A DNA stretch of 64,000 nt from Paludibacteraceae bacterium. GTDB taxonomy: Bacteria; Bacteroidota; Bacteroidia; Bacteroidales; Paludibacteraceae. The stretch spans positions 1 through 64,000 of the forward strand of contig JAGCWA010000046.1 in assembly GCA_017962085.1 (NCBI GenBank), given 5' to 3'. Made by a program: the position numbers and the translations under genes. Below are positions 50,811 to 59,425 of this stretch, piece after piece. The notes under the pieces were generated by a model. It did not search any database and was not told the origin of the DNA. It saw only the letters and a list, made by a program, of their open reading frames with translations. The first letter of the stretch is position 1, and every line of letters starts with the position of its first letter.

Positions 50811-53276
50811 ATGTATAGGATTTCGGAAATCGCTGAGATGGTCGGTGGTCGTTTGATGGGCGACCCTGATGCGTGTGTGTGCAGATTGTTGTTGGACAGC
50901 CGTTTGCTCTCTTTCCCGGAGGACACTTTGTTCGTGGCTGTCAAGTCTAGCCGAGACGACGGACATAACTATATCGAGGACTTGTATCGCCGTAATGTGC
51001 GTTGCTTCATGGTCTCCCATGACGCTTCGGAATATGGGCAGTTCACCGACGCTTGCTTCGTCGTGGTGAAGGATACGGTCGCCGCCTTGCAACGCCTGAC
51101 CGCTGCGCATAGGTCACGCTTTAACGTTCCTGTGATCGGTATTACGGGCAGCAACGGAAAGACCATCGTGAAGGAGTGGTTGTACCAACTCCTCCATGCG
51201 GATTACCGGATTACCCGTTCGCCTCGCAGCTATAACTCGCAGATCGGTGTGCCGCTCTCTGTCTGGGAGATGGATGAGACAACTCAACTGGGCATCTTCG
51301 AGGTGGGTATCTCCCAAGTGGGCGAGATGGCTAACCTTGCCCCGATCGTTGCGCCTTCCATCGGTGTCTTCACCAATTTGGGTGAGGCGCACCAACAGAA
51401 CTTCTCTTCCCTCAAGCAAAAGTGCATCGAGAAGATGAAACTCTTCGAGGGTTGCGGCACGATTGTCTATGGCAAGGATGATAAGCTTGTGGATATCTGC
51501 GCGCAACAGATGCACCCGAACGCCCGTTTCATTACCTTCGGCAAGCAAAAGGATGCCACGGTGCAGATCCTGGAACAGAAGGTCGAGCGGGATGCCACAT
51601 CCGTCTCTTACCTCTACAACGGCAAGAAGTACGGGGTCGTCGTGCCTTTCACCGATTACGCCTCCCTCGATAACGCGCTGCATTGCGTTTGCGTCTTGTT
51701 CGCTATGGGCTTCGACCCTAAGAAGGTCAGCGAGCGCATGTCCGAACTGGAGTCCGTGGCTATGCGCATGGAGGTGAAGGACGGTGAGAAGGATTGCCTC
51801 CTGATCAATGATAGCTATAACTCTGACATTAATGCTTTGGGCATCGCCTTGGATTTCCTCTCGCAACTGGCGGATTCTAAGAAGTTGCGTAAGACGTTGA
51901 TTCTCTCCGATATCTTCCAAACGGGTAGGGAAATCGATGAACTATATTGTGACGTCGCCGCCTTGGTGGAGGAGAAGCATGTGGAGCGCTTCATCGGTAT
52001 CGGCCATGATATATCCGCACATGAGAAGTGCTTCGATGTGCCGGAGAAGTCTTTCTTCCCTGACACGGAGAGTTTCATGCATCACATCGATTCTTTCAAC
52101 TTTGAGCATGAGGCGATTCTCCTGAAGGGTTCCCGCAAGTTCCGTTTCGAGACGATCACGGACAAACTGGCTAAGGTGGTGCACGAGACCGTCTTGGAGG
52201 TGAATCTGTCCGCTTTGGTGAATAACTTCAACTACTTCCGCTCTTTCCTGAAACCGGGCACGAAGATGATGAGCATGGTGAAGGCGAACGCCTACGGTAG
52301 CGGAGACATCGAGGTGGCCCGCACGTTGCAGCAGAATGGTTGCGACTATCTGGCGGTGGCTGTGGCGGACGAAGGCGCTGTCCTGAGAAGCGAGGGCATC
52401 CACATCCCTATCGTGGTGATGAACCCTGAACCGAATAGTTTCCATAAGATATTTGAATATAACCTTGAACCTGAAGTATATAGCTTCTCTCTCCTGAACC
52501 GCATGATTGCGGAGGCGAGCAAGTTAGGCATCACGGATTATCCTATCCACCTGAAGCTGGATACGGGTATGCATAGGCTGGGCTTCGAGATGAAAGACTT
52601 GGACGAACTGATCTCTGTCTTGAAGGCGCAGAAGTGCGTGAAGCCTCGCTCGGTATTCTCCCACTTGTTCGGATCGGACGATGCGATGTTCGATGAATAT
52701 ACGAAGAAGCAGATTGCCCTGTTCACGGAGATGAAGGATAAGATATTTCAAGCCTTCCCTTATAAGATCATGGCGCATATCCTGAACTCGGCTGGCATCG
52801 AGCGATTCAGCGAATATCAGTTCGATATGGTGCGCTTAGGTATCGGACACTATGGCATGAGTGCAGTGGATTCGAACCGTTTGGAGGAGGTCTGTACGCT
52901 GAAGACGAATATCCTGCAGATCCGCAAGGTGCCGGCTAGTGAGACGGTCGGTTATAGCCGCAAGGGTGTGCTGACCCGCGATTCCATCATCGGTGCCATT
53001 CCTATCGGTTATGCGGATGGTTTCAACCGTAAGTTGGGCAACCGTAACGGTAAAGTTTTGGTCAATGGTTGTTTCGCACCGATCGTGGGCAATGTCTGCA
53101 TGGATGTCTGCATGATCGATTTGACGGACGTTCCGAACGTGAAGGAGGGCGACTCTGTCATCCTCTTCGGCAAGGGACACCCGATCCAAGGCGTGGCGGA
53201 TACGTTAGGCACCATCTCGTACGAGGTGCTGGCGGGTATCTCCAAGCGTGTGAAGCGTGTTTATTATCGTGAGTGA
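50811..53276 (+). CDS. Bifunctional MurF (UDP-MurNAc-tripeptide:D-Ala-D-Ala ligase) / alanine racemase
   Basis: An 821-residue fusion. Residues 1-455 are MurF: N-terminal UDP-binding domain (LLLDSRLLSFPEDTLFVAVK), ATP-binding ITGSNGKT near residue 115, central YNSQIGVPLSVWEM and C-terminal INDSYNSD. Residues ~460-821 are alanine racemase: VNLSALVNNFNYF, PLP lysine K491 in MVKANAYGSG, and the catalytic tyrosine in IPIGYADGFNRKLGNRNG. One chain therefore makes D-Ala and adds D-Ala-D-Ala to the peptidoglycan stem. D-Ala-D-Ala ligase (Ddl) is not in the window. The fusion is characteristic of Bacteroidetes. Confidence 0.95.
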   Translation: MYRISEIAEMVGGRLMGDPDACVCRLLLDSRLLSFPEDTLFVAVKSSRDDGHNYIEDLYRRNVRCFMVSHDASEYGQFTDACFVVVKDTVAALQRLTAAHRSRFNVPVIGITGSNGKTIVKEWLYQLLHADYRITRSPRSYNSQIGVPLSVWEMDETTQLGIFEVGISQVGEMANLAPIVAPSIGVFTNLGEAHQQNFSSLKQKCIEKMKLFEGCGTIVYGKDDKLVDICAQQMHPNARFITFGKQKDATVQILEQKVERDATSVSYLYNGKKYGVVVPFTDYASLDNALHCVCVLFAMGFDPKKVSERMSELESVAMRMEVKDGEKDCLLINDSYNSDINALGIALDFLSQLADSKKLRKTLILSDIFQTGREIDELYCDVAALVEEKHVERFIGIGHDISAHEKCFDVPEKSFFPDTESFMHHIDSFNFEHEAILLKGSRKFRFETITDKLAKVVHETVLEVNLSALVNNFNYFRSFLKPGTKMMSMVKANAYGSGDIEVARTLQQNGCDYLAVAVADEGAVLRSEGIHIPIVVMNPEPNSFHKIFEYNLEPEVYSFSLLNRMIAEASKLGITDYPIHLKLDTGMHRLGFEMKDLDELISVLKAQKCVKPRSVFSHLFGSDDAMFDEYTKKQIALFTEMKDKIFQAFPYKIMAHILNSAGIERFSEYQFDMVRLGIGHYGMSAVDSNRLEEVCTLKTNILQIRKVPASETVGYSRKGVLTRDSIIGAIPIGYADGFNRKLGNRNGKVLVNGCFAPIVGNVCMDVCMIDLTDVPNVKEGDSVILFGKGHPIQGVADTLGTISYEVLAGISKRVKRVYYRE

Positions 53277-53283
53277 TTACTTA

Positions 53284-53332
53284 ATTGCAAATCGCAAATT
53301 AAATAGTAAATCGTAAATAGTTAAATCGTTAA
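53284..53332. repeat. AT-rich interspersed repeat, family B
   Basis: Units aaatagtaaatcgtaaatag between convergent murF-alr and the hybrid regulator gene. Confidence 0.65.
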
Positions 53333-53337
53333 TCCCC

Positions 53338-56300
53338 TCATTCTTCCTTGCTTTGGCTCTTGACGTACTGGGAAGGAGTCATGCCGTACTTCTCCGAGAA
53401 GCAGTTGCTGAAGTATTTAGGGTCGGAGAATCCCACGTTGTAGGCGACGTCCGCGATGTTGTACTTGCCGCTTGCCAGGATGTCCGCCGCATGTTGTAGT
53501 CTAACCGCCTTGATGTATTCGGACGGGGAGCATCCTGTGATGGCCTTGAACTTGCGGAAGAGCTGCACGCGGCTCAAGGCAGTCTTTTCGGCGAGGAATT
53601 CGACCGAGAGGTTGCTGTCTGAGATGTTGTCCGAGATGGTTTGGTTTATCTTGCGCAGGAAAGCGTTTTCTTGGCTCTCTGGAATCTCCAGCTTCGGTGT
53701 GCTGAGGATGCTCTTCCTGATATGTTCCCTTTGCAGTTCTTTGTTCTTGAGCAGGGTGGATACTTTCGCCTTGAGGATGTTCTCGTTGAATGGCTTTGTC
53801 ACGTAGTCGTCCGCACCGTAGTTGATACCGTCTATCTGGTTGTCTATGCTTGCCTCGGTGGTGAGGAGGATGACAGGGATGTGCTGCGTGAGCGGTTCGT
53901 TCTTGATGTGGTGGCAGAGGGTCTTACCGTCCATCTCAGGCATGACGATGTCCGAGATGATGATGTCGGGGATCTCCGCTGTGGCGATCTCCAAGGCTGA
54001 TGCTCCGTTGCTGGCGCATCGCACGTCGTACCAGTCCGAGAAGAGCTCGTTGAGGTAGGTGCGTATCTCCTCGTTGTCGTCCACGACGAGAAGCTTGTAT
54101 TGCTTGTTTGTGCTGCTCTTTTCCACGTCCGGCGTGATTGTATGGGTTGTGTTCGCGCCTTCTTCTTGCTGTTTGAGCTCTCCTTGCGGGAATTGGATAG
54201 TGAAGGTGGTGCCTTCCCCTTTCTGGCTAGTGATCTCCCAATGACCGTTGTTTTGCATGATGAACTCGTGGCAGATCATTAGTCCTAGGCCGGAGCCTTT
54301 TTCGTTGTTGGTGCCGAAGGTGGAGCTAAGGTGGTTCTCCTGACTTAGCTTTCTGATTTGCTCTTCGTTCATGCCTATTCCGTTGTCTTGGATAGTCCAT
54401 AGGATGCTTTCCTGCCCCTCGCTGATGCGTATGTTGATCTTCCCTCCTTGCGGGGTGAACTTGATAGCGTTGCTGAGCAGGTTGCGTATGATGGAGGATA
54501 CCATTCGCTGGTCTATGTGCGCCGAATTGCTCGTGTTGTTTTGTATGGTCACCTCAATCCCTTTCTCGGAGAGCAGGTTCTGCAGCAGTGTCACGCTCTC
54601 CTTGGAGAGTGCGTCCAGGTAATAGTCTGACGGTGAGAAGAGTATGGTGTTGTTTTGTATCCTGGCCCATTCCAGAAGGTTCTCCATTTGGTCTTGTAGG
54701 TTCTTGGCCGACTTGAATGTCTGCTGCACCTTCTTGTCCCGTTCCTCTTCGTTGTACTGCCGGCTCGGGTTGGTGAGCAGGGAGAGGTTGCCGACGATGG
54801 CGGTGATAGGGTTGCGCAGGTCATGCGCGATGATGGACATGATGCGGTCCTTGAGGTTGAGCGTCTCGTCCAGTTTTTTGTTCTGTTGCTCGATCTCCTT
54901 GTTCTTGGTGCGTAGCTCGTCCGTGCGTTGGGCCACGATTTTTTCCAGCACCTCCTGCTTCTGCTTTAGTCTTTTTTCCCTCAGTTTCAGGACGAGGTGG
55001 AAGCCGAGGAAGATGGCTAGTAGGCAGAGTGCCCTGAACCACCATGTCTGCCACCATGCTGGGGCGATGATGATGGTGAGTGGTTTGGAGGTGGAGCACC
55101 TGTCTCCGTTCTGCTCGCAGGCTTTCACGAGGAAGGTGTAGGTGCCGGCGTCGAAGTTGGTGAAGAAGGCTCTTCGTTCCTTTCCGACGAAGGTCCATTG
55201 CTTGTTGTGGCCCTCCATGGTGTAGTAGTAGGTGAGGTTCTCCGCCTGACCGTAGTCTATACCGAAGTACTCGATGCCGAAGTGGTTTTGGTCATGGTTC
55301 AGCCGGATGGTGTCTGCGAAGGCCAGGGATTCGTTGAGCGTCGTGCCTTGCTGGTTCTCCACCTTTTGGCCGTTCACGTAGAGGTCTTTCAGGTAAACGA
55401 CCGGCTTGTATTGCCCCTTGCTGATGATCTCTTGCGGATCGAAGGAGAAGAAGCCGTTGTTGCTGCCGACGTATATTTCCCCGTCTTGTGCCTTGTAGAT
55501 GGCGCAGGCGGCGAAGGAGTATCCACCAAGGTCGCCCGACATGTCAAAGTGCCTGACAGTGTTCGAGTCTGGGTTGAATAGGATGATCTCGTTCGTGGCG
55601 GTAATCCAGAGGTTGCCTTGGTTGTCCTCCGTGATAGCGTTCAGTGTCTTAGGCAGGTGGTACTCCTCGAATTGGGAGGAGAAGGCTTGTTTCCCTTCGT
55701 CGAAGAGGTTGAGGCCTCCTGTCGTCGTGATGAGCCATATCCTGTTTTTACTGTCGCAGATGCACATCTTTGACTCGTTCTGCGCCAATGCGTCGTTTTG
55801 CTCGTTCAGGGTGAATATGTGCCTTTGGCCGTTCTGGTGGCACACAACACCGTCGCTGGTGCAGACCCACAGCCTCCCTTGGTTGTCCCGCATGATGTAG
55901 TTGGCCCATTGCGGGTTCTCTTCCGAGAAGATACCGGAGTGATTGTTGAGTTTGCTGGTCACCTCTCCCGTGGCGTCGTTGATGAGGCATACGCCCGCAC
56001 CGTCCGTCGTGATCCATACAGAATCGCCTTCAATTAGGATATGGTGTATGTTGTTGGTTGGCAACGTATTGTTTCCTTCCCCTTTGGAGTAAACTTTCTT
56101 CTGCCCCGTTAGGATGTTGTATTTGGTGATACCGATGTTGCTGTTGCCCCAGGTGGCGTACCAGAATTCGTTTTCTTTGCCTTTCTTCACGTCGAGGATG
56201 ATGTTACCGAACTCCCTTTGGCTGGTGAATTGTTTGGTGTGTATCGTTTGGGTGTTCAGTCCGCCACCGTCTGTTCCGATCATCATCGTGCCGTTGTTCT

Positions 56301-57375
56301 CGCAGAAGCTGGTCACGGCGTTGTTCGTGATGCTGTTGTGGTCTTCGCTGCTGTGTTTGTAGTAATTGAAGCTGTTGGCGGTGTTGTTGGAGAAGAATAG
56401 CCAGTAGTGGTGCGTGCCGATCCAGATGTTTTGCCGGTTATCTTCTGTGATGCTGTTGATGGTTACTTTGTCGACGGTGGAGGGAAGGATGACTTGGCTG
56501 TTCGAGAAGCCCTTCGTCTGTGTGTCATAGACCAGTAGGTTGCCGTTCACGAAACCGATCCAGACTCTCTTCTTCGAGTCCTCGTATGTCTTCGCCACGA
56601 AGTTGCTCATGAATAGGTTCGGCGTGTTTTCTTTGCTATAGGTACGTGCCGTTTTGTTGACAGGGTCGTAGATGATGAGACCCTCGTTGCGTGTTCCGAT
56701 GTATAGTTGTCCGTCGGAGGCGTACGTCAGTGTGTGTATGCGTGGGTCATGTTGGCTACTAGGATAGGGGATGCTGATGTGCTTGAGCTCCTTCGTGTGT
56801 ATGTCGAAGGTGTACAGGCCCTTTTGGAAGGAGCCCATCCATAGTTTTTCCTGTTTGAGGACGAGGCAGGTGAAGACATCCGGCAGTTCGTAGCGTTGCA
56901 GGACCTTTGCGTTAGGGTCCAGTTCGAAGATTCCGTATTGGCTCAGTACCCATAGATGCCCCTCTTTATCCTCCTCTATGCCTCTCACGTAAGTGTTGCA
57001 TACTTGCAAGTCGATGTGCTTGTATCGCTTGTTCCGCCTGTCGTAGATGGCCAACCCTTTGTCCGTGCAGACCCAAAGTCTTTTTCGTGAATCCTCGAAT
57101 AGCTTGCGGAAGTCGTTGTAGTGCACTTCCGCAGAAGTGTCCTGTTCGCACTTGATGTATTCGTACCCGTTGTATTGCAGCAGACCATTTTCCGTGGCCA
57201 GCCAAATGATACCGTAACTGTCTGAATATAAATCGTTGATGTTGCTGTATGGCGTGTTTGATTGGGTCTTCAGGGCGGAAAAACGCATCGTCTCCCCTCT
57301 CATGACGGAGGGGGTAATCAAACTTATACATACGCAAATGCATATGATGATGTTTAATGTAAGGCGTCTTTGCAT
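53338..57375 (-). CDS. Hybrid two-component system regulator (propeller sensor, kinase, receiver, AraC)
   Basis: A 1345-residue one-protein phosphorelay. Signal anchor (residues ~1-28), two seven-bladed two-component regulator propellers (about 35-690, repeated D-S-x-G-x-x-W-x-x-T motifs), Y_Y_Y domain (~700-770), membrane helix (~785-805, FRALCLLAIFLGFHLVL), HisKA with MSIIAHDLRNPITAIVG, HATPase (NLLSNAIKFTPQGGK, DNGIGM, GSGLGLMICHEF), receiver (LLVVDDNEEI, DIVMPEMDGK, TKPF), and AraC helix-turn-helix (LSRVQLFRKFKAITGCSPSEYI; VAYNVGFSDPKYFSNCF). Such proteins usually sense a glycan fragment and drive an adjacent polysaccharide utilisation locus. None is present here. The ATG at 57375 is preferred to an upstream one; TATTTTTG at 57420-57413 is the likely -7 element. 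Confidence 0.94.
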   Translation of the reverse strand: MQRRLTLNIIICICVCISLITPSVMRGETMRFSALKTQSNTPYSNINDLYSDSYGIIWLATENGLLQYNGYEYIKCEQDTSAEVHYNDFRKLFEDSRKRLWVCTDKGLAIYDRRNKRYKHIDLQVCNTYVRGIEEDKEGHLWVLSQYGIFELDPNAKVLQRYELPDVFTCLVLKQEKLWMGSFQKGLYTFDIHTKELKHISIPYPSSQHDPRIHTLTYASDGQLYIGTRNEGLIIYDPVNKTARTYSKENTPNLFMSNFVAKTYEDSKKRVWIGFVNGNLLVYDTQTKGFSNSQVILPSTVDKVTINSITEDNRQNIWIGTHHYWLFFSNNTANSFNYYKHSSEDHNSITNNAVTSFCENNGTMMIGTDGGGLNTQTIHTKQFTSQREFGNIILDVKKGKENEFWYATWGNSNIGITKYNILTGQKKVYSKGEGNNTLPTNNIHHILIEGDSVWITTDGAGVCLINDATGEVTSKLNNHSGIFSEENPQWANYIMRDNQGRLWVCTSDGVVCHQNGQRHIFTLNEQNDALAQNESKMCICDSKNRIWLITTTGGLNLFDEGKQAFSSQFEEYHLPKTLNAITEDNQGNLWITATNEIILFNPDSNTVRHFDMSGDLGGYSFAACAIYKAQDGEIYVGSNNGFFSFDPQEIISKGQYKPVVYLKDLYVNGQKVENQQGTTLNESLAFADTIRLNHDQNHFGIEYFGIDYGQAENLTYYYTMEGHNKQWTFVGKERRAFFTNFDAGTYTFLVKACEQNGDRCSTSKPLTIIIAPAWWQTWWFRALCLLAIFLGFHLVLKLREKRLKQKQEVLEKIVAQRTDELRTKNKEIEQQNKKLDETLNLKDRIMSIIAHDLRNPITAIVGNLSLLTNPSRQYNEEERDKKVQQTFKSAKNLQDQMENLLEWARIQNNTILFSPSDYYLDALSKESVTLLQNLLSEKGIEVTIQNNTSNSAHIDQRMVSSIIRNLLSNAIKFTPQGGKINIRISEGQESILWTIQDNGIGMNEEQIRKLSQENHLSSTFGTNNEKGSGLGLMICHEFIMQNNGHWEITSQKGEGTTFTIQFPQGELKQQEEGANTTHTITPDVEKSSTNKQYKLLVVDDNEEIRTYLNELFSDWYDVRCASNGASALEIATAEIPDIIISDIVMPEMDGKTLCHHIKNEPLTQHIPVILLTTEASIDNQIDGINYGADDYVTKPFNENILKAKVSTLLKNKELQREHIRKSILSTPKLEIPESQENAFLRKINQTISDNISDSNLSVEFLAEKTALSRVQLFRKFKAITGCSPSEYIKAVRLQHAADILASGKYNIADVAYNVGFSDPKYFSNCFSEKYGMTPSQYVKSQSKEE

Positions 57376-57420
57376 TATTCCATATTTAATGTTTGTTACT
57401 TCAGGAAACATTGCAAAAAT

Positions 57421-57704
57421 ACGAATTTAATGTCTATTCCGCAAACCTAATTTCATGTGTTTTTAGGTGCTTGACCTGAAATCTTCTTTTATATGAGACA
57501 GAATTCAACCACTCTCCCCAATTTGCCGGAATAGTAAACGGTTAAATAGTTAATAGTAAATAGTTAATAGTAAATAGTAAATAGTAAATCTTTCCCCTCT
57601 ACCCTCCAAACCTAACGTCTAAACCCTAATTCCCTCTCTCATAAGCATATATCTCCCCGCTTAGCATCCGTCGTTATTTTGTTCAGTTTTTTCTCAGTGT
57701 TTTG
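57421..57704. other. Intergenic region with family B repeat, no gene
   Basis: Between the hybrid regulator promoter and the tRNA-Met promoter. It holds a long family B repeat (57539-57592) and otherwise AT-rich sequence. No open frame or RNA fold recognised. Confidence 0.6.
57539..57592. repeat. AT-rich interspersed repeat, family B, longest copy
   Basis: Seven or more units of TAAATAGT/TAATAGT in tandem (ggttaaatagttaatagtaa and so on). Spacing is 7-8 bases, with no spacers of CRISPR type. Confidence 0.7.
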
Positions 57705-57735
57705 TTTGGAAAATATGAAAAAAGCAGTACCTTTG
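57705..57735 (+). promoter_or_regulatory. Promoter of tRNA-Met
   Basis: TTTG (57705-57708), 19 bases, TACCTTTG (57728-57735), 21 bases before the tRNA. Confidence 0.8.
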
Positions 57736-57756
57736 CACTGCGTTTCGAAAAACGAT

Positions 57757-57830
57757 GGCGGGGTAGCTCAGTTGGTTAGAGCGTCGGATTCATAACCCGG
57801 AGGTCACGAGTTCAATTCTCGTCCCCGCTA
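57757..57830 (+). tRNA. tRNA-Met (anticodon CAT)
   Basis: A 74-nt tRNA: acceptor GGCGGGG with CCCCGCT (terminal G-U), D arm GCTC/GAGC, anticodon loop TTCATAA, T arm CGAGTTCAATTCTCG, discriminator A. The standard G1-U72 pair and AGTTGGTTAGAG D loop favour elongator Met. Lysidine-modified tRNA-Ile(CAT) cannot be excluded by eye. CCA not encoded. Confidence 0.92.
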
Positions 57831-57835
57831 CTGAA

Positions 57836-57866
57836 TGGGAGACTGGTTTTCAGCCTCCCATTTTTG
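57836..57866 (+). terminator. Terminator of tRNA-Met
   Basis: Stem TGGGAG/CTCCCA, 13-base loop, TTTTTG. Confidence 0.82.
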
Positions 57867-57966
57867 TTTCATTCCGTCCCCTCCCCAAACTTCTTTCGTG
57901 GTTAAAAATCTATGCGCATAAAATCCCTTCTTGCCCCGTAAATCTCTTCCTAATAATGCTGAAGAT

Positions 57967-58002
57967 AAATAGTAAATCGTAAATAGTCAGATAGTAAATA
58001 TC
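57967..58002. repeat. AT-rich interspersed repeat, family B
   Basis: aaatagtaaatcgtaaatag and variants, downstream of the tRNA-Met terminator. Confidence 0.6.
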
Positions 58003-58156
58003 CAATGCCTTCAATGAAGCTGCCACATCTCCTCTGGACATTTTATTGCGCTGTTCATTGGTGAATCGATAAAACATATTATTTTTGTGATAATCTCTCG
58101 AAGGCTTCGATGGGATGGGTGTGCAATGTAAGTGTTCCACTCTTTGTTTATTTGCT

Positions 58157-58921
58157 ATGGTGCATTTTAGGGTTGTGAAATATATGATCGCGTTGTTCTT
58201 GATGGTCTCTTGTGTTGACCATCGGGACGATAGGGGCGGGCGTGGCGAAGCGTTGACGGAACGTGTCAATTACGATAGCCTTGTCGCCCGCGCGTGCACG
58301 GTGGATTCTGCCCTGTTGAACAATCAGGACGAGACGAACTGTGTGCTGGAGGATGGCACCAAGCAATTCCGCTACTCGTTGTATGAAATGAATTACCTGC
58401 CAGCGAAGGATTTTCTTTTCCGTGAGAATATTTATCGACAGGATGGCTCGCTTTTCATGTCGTATTACGCTCTTTTTGACGTGCCGGTCGGTTCCATGTG
58501 CACCTATGATGAGAAGGGCGCTCTGCTGATGAAGGATGACTGGAACTCCGAATACAAGGGTTGCAAGGTGGATCCCTCTATGCTGGTGGCTTTCCTGGAG
58601 AAGGAGGGGTGGTACAATAGGTCTACGGGCGAGTCGGTGGTTGTTGATTCTGATTCTCTTGGCGTGGGGGGTGATTTCACGTACAACGTATTCAACCATA
58701 TCATTGTCGATTTCTTCCCTTCGTCGGAGTTGCAGAATTATCCTGTGTGGGTTGTGCTCCTTCCGAACATTATCCGAACGCCTAAGATGTTTGTGGATAA
58801 ATATTTGCAGCATGAAACGAAAACAGGAGAGGGGAGTGCGCCGGTGTGCAACGTGACTTATGTGATCAATGCGCAGTCGGGCAAGTATAGCGTCCGTTGG
58901 GAACGCGGACATGTGCGGTAG
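58157..58921 (+). CDS. Lipoprotein of unknown function
   Basis: 254 residues from the ATG at 58157, which gives a compact lipoprotein signal (VVKYMIALFLMVSC; lipidated cysteine near residue 19). A start at 58115 would add a Cys-rich leader and is less likely; one at 58184 is possible. The mature part (LEDGTKQFRYSLYEMNYLPAKDFLFRENIYR; GALLMKDDWNSEYKGCKVDPSMLVAFLEKEGWYNRSTGE) looks like a single alpha/beta domain. No family recognised. Convergent with the Lrp-type gene, whose end lies 15 bases away. Confidence 0.68.
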   Translation: MVHFRVVKYMIALFLMVSCVDHRDDRGGRGEALTERVNYDSLVARACTVDSALLNNQDETNCVLEDGTKQFRYSLYEMNYLPAKDFLFRENIYRQDGSLFMSYYALFDVPVGSMCTYDEKGALLMKDDWNSEYKGCKVDPSMLVAFLEKEGWYNRSTGESVVVDSDSLGVGGDFTYNVFNHIIVDFFPSSELQNYPVWVVLLPNIIRTPKMFVDKYLQHETKTGEGSAPVCNVTYVINAQSGKYSVRWERGHVR

Positions 58922-58936
58922 TTGTTCGTCTGATGG

Positions 58937-59419
58937 TTATTCAGGAAGTTTAATGCCGTGCGTGTGTTTCATCTCCTTCAGGACGAAGAGACTGTGCAAG
59001 CTTCCGATACTCTCTATGACACCCAATTTGTTTTGTACGAATTCTTGGTAGTGGGTCATGCTGCTCACTAAAATCTTCAGCATGAAATCGTAGTCTCCCG
59101 AAATGTTGTAGCACTCCACAATCTCGTCGATCTTCATGATGGAGTCGATGAAGTGAAGGATATACTCCTTGCTGTGCTTCTTGAGTCGTATGTTACAGAA
59201 TACGCAGAATCCGTTGTCCAGTAATTCGTTGTTCAGAATGGCGGAGTATTGACGGATGATTCCCTCCTTCTCCATCCTTTTGACTCTCTCGAATACAGGT
59301 GTGGGCGAAAGATGCACATGGGCAGCCAACTCCTTTGTGGTCAGTTTGCAGTTGTTCTGCAACACCTTTAGGATTTGGATGTCTATGTCGTCTAGTTGGA
59401 TTTTCTGCTGGTCTTTCAT
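58937..59419 (-). CDS. Lrp/AsnC-family transcriptional regulator
   Basis: A 160-residue protein with an N-terminal winged helix-turn-helix (LDDIDIQILKVLQNNCKLTTKELAAHVHLSPTPVFERVKRMEKEGIIRQYSAILN) and a C-terminal RAM/ligand domain (ISGDYDFMLKILVSSMTHYQEFVQNKLGVIESIGSLHSLFVLKEMKH). These regulators sense amino acids and form octamers. Six bases downstream of the DUF4270 gene, so likely co-transcribed. Confidence 0.93.
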   Translation of the reverse strand: MKDQQKIQLDDIDIQILKVLQNNCKLTTKELAAHVHLSPTPVFERVKRMEKEGIIRQYSAILNNELLDNGFCVFCNIRLKKHSKEYILHFIDSIMKIDEIVECYNISGDYDFMLKILVSSMTHYQEFVQNKLGVIESIGSLHSLFVLKEMKHTHGIKLPE

Positions 59420-59425
59420 CGTGTC

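Noticed and set aside
57539-57592. CRISPR-like short repeats
   Set aside because: Units are 7-8 bases in direct tandem without unique spacers, and no cas genes occur in the window.
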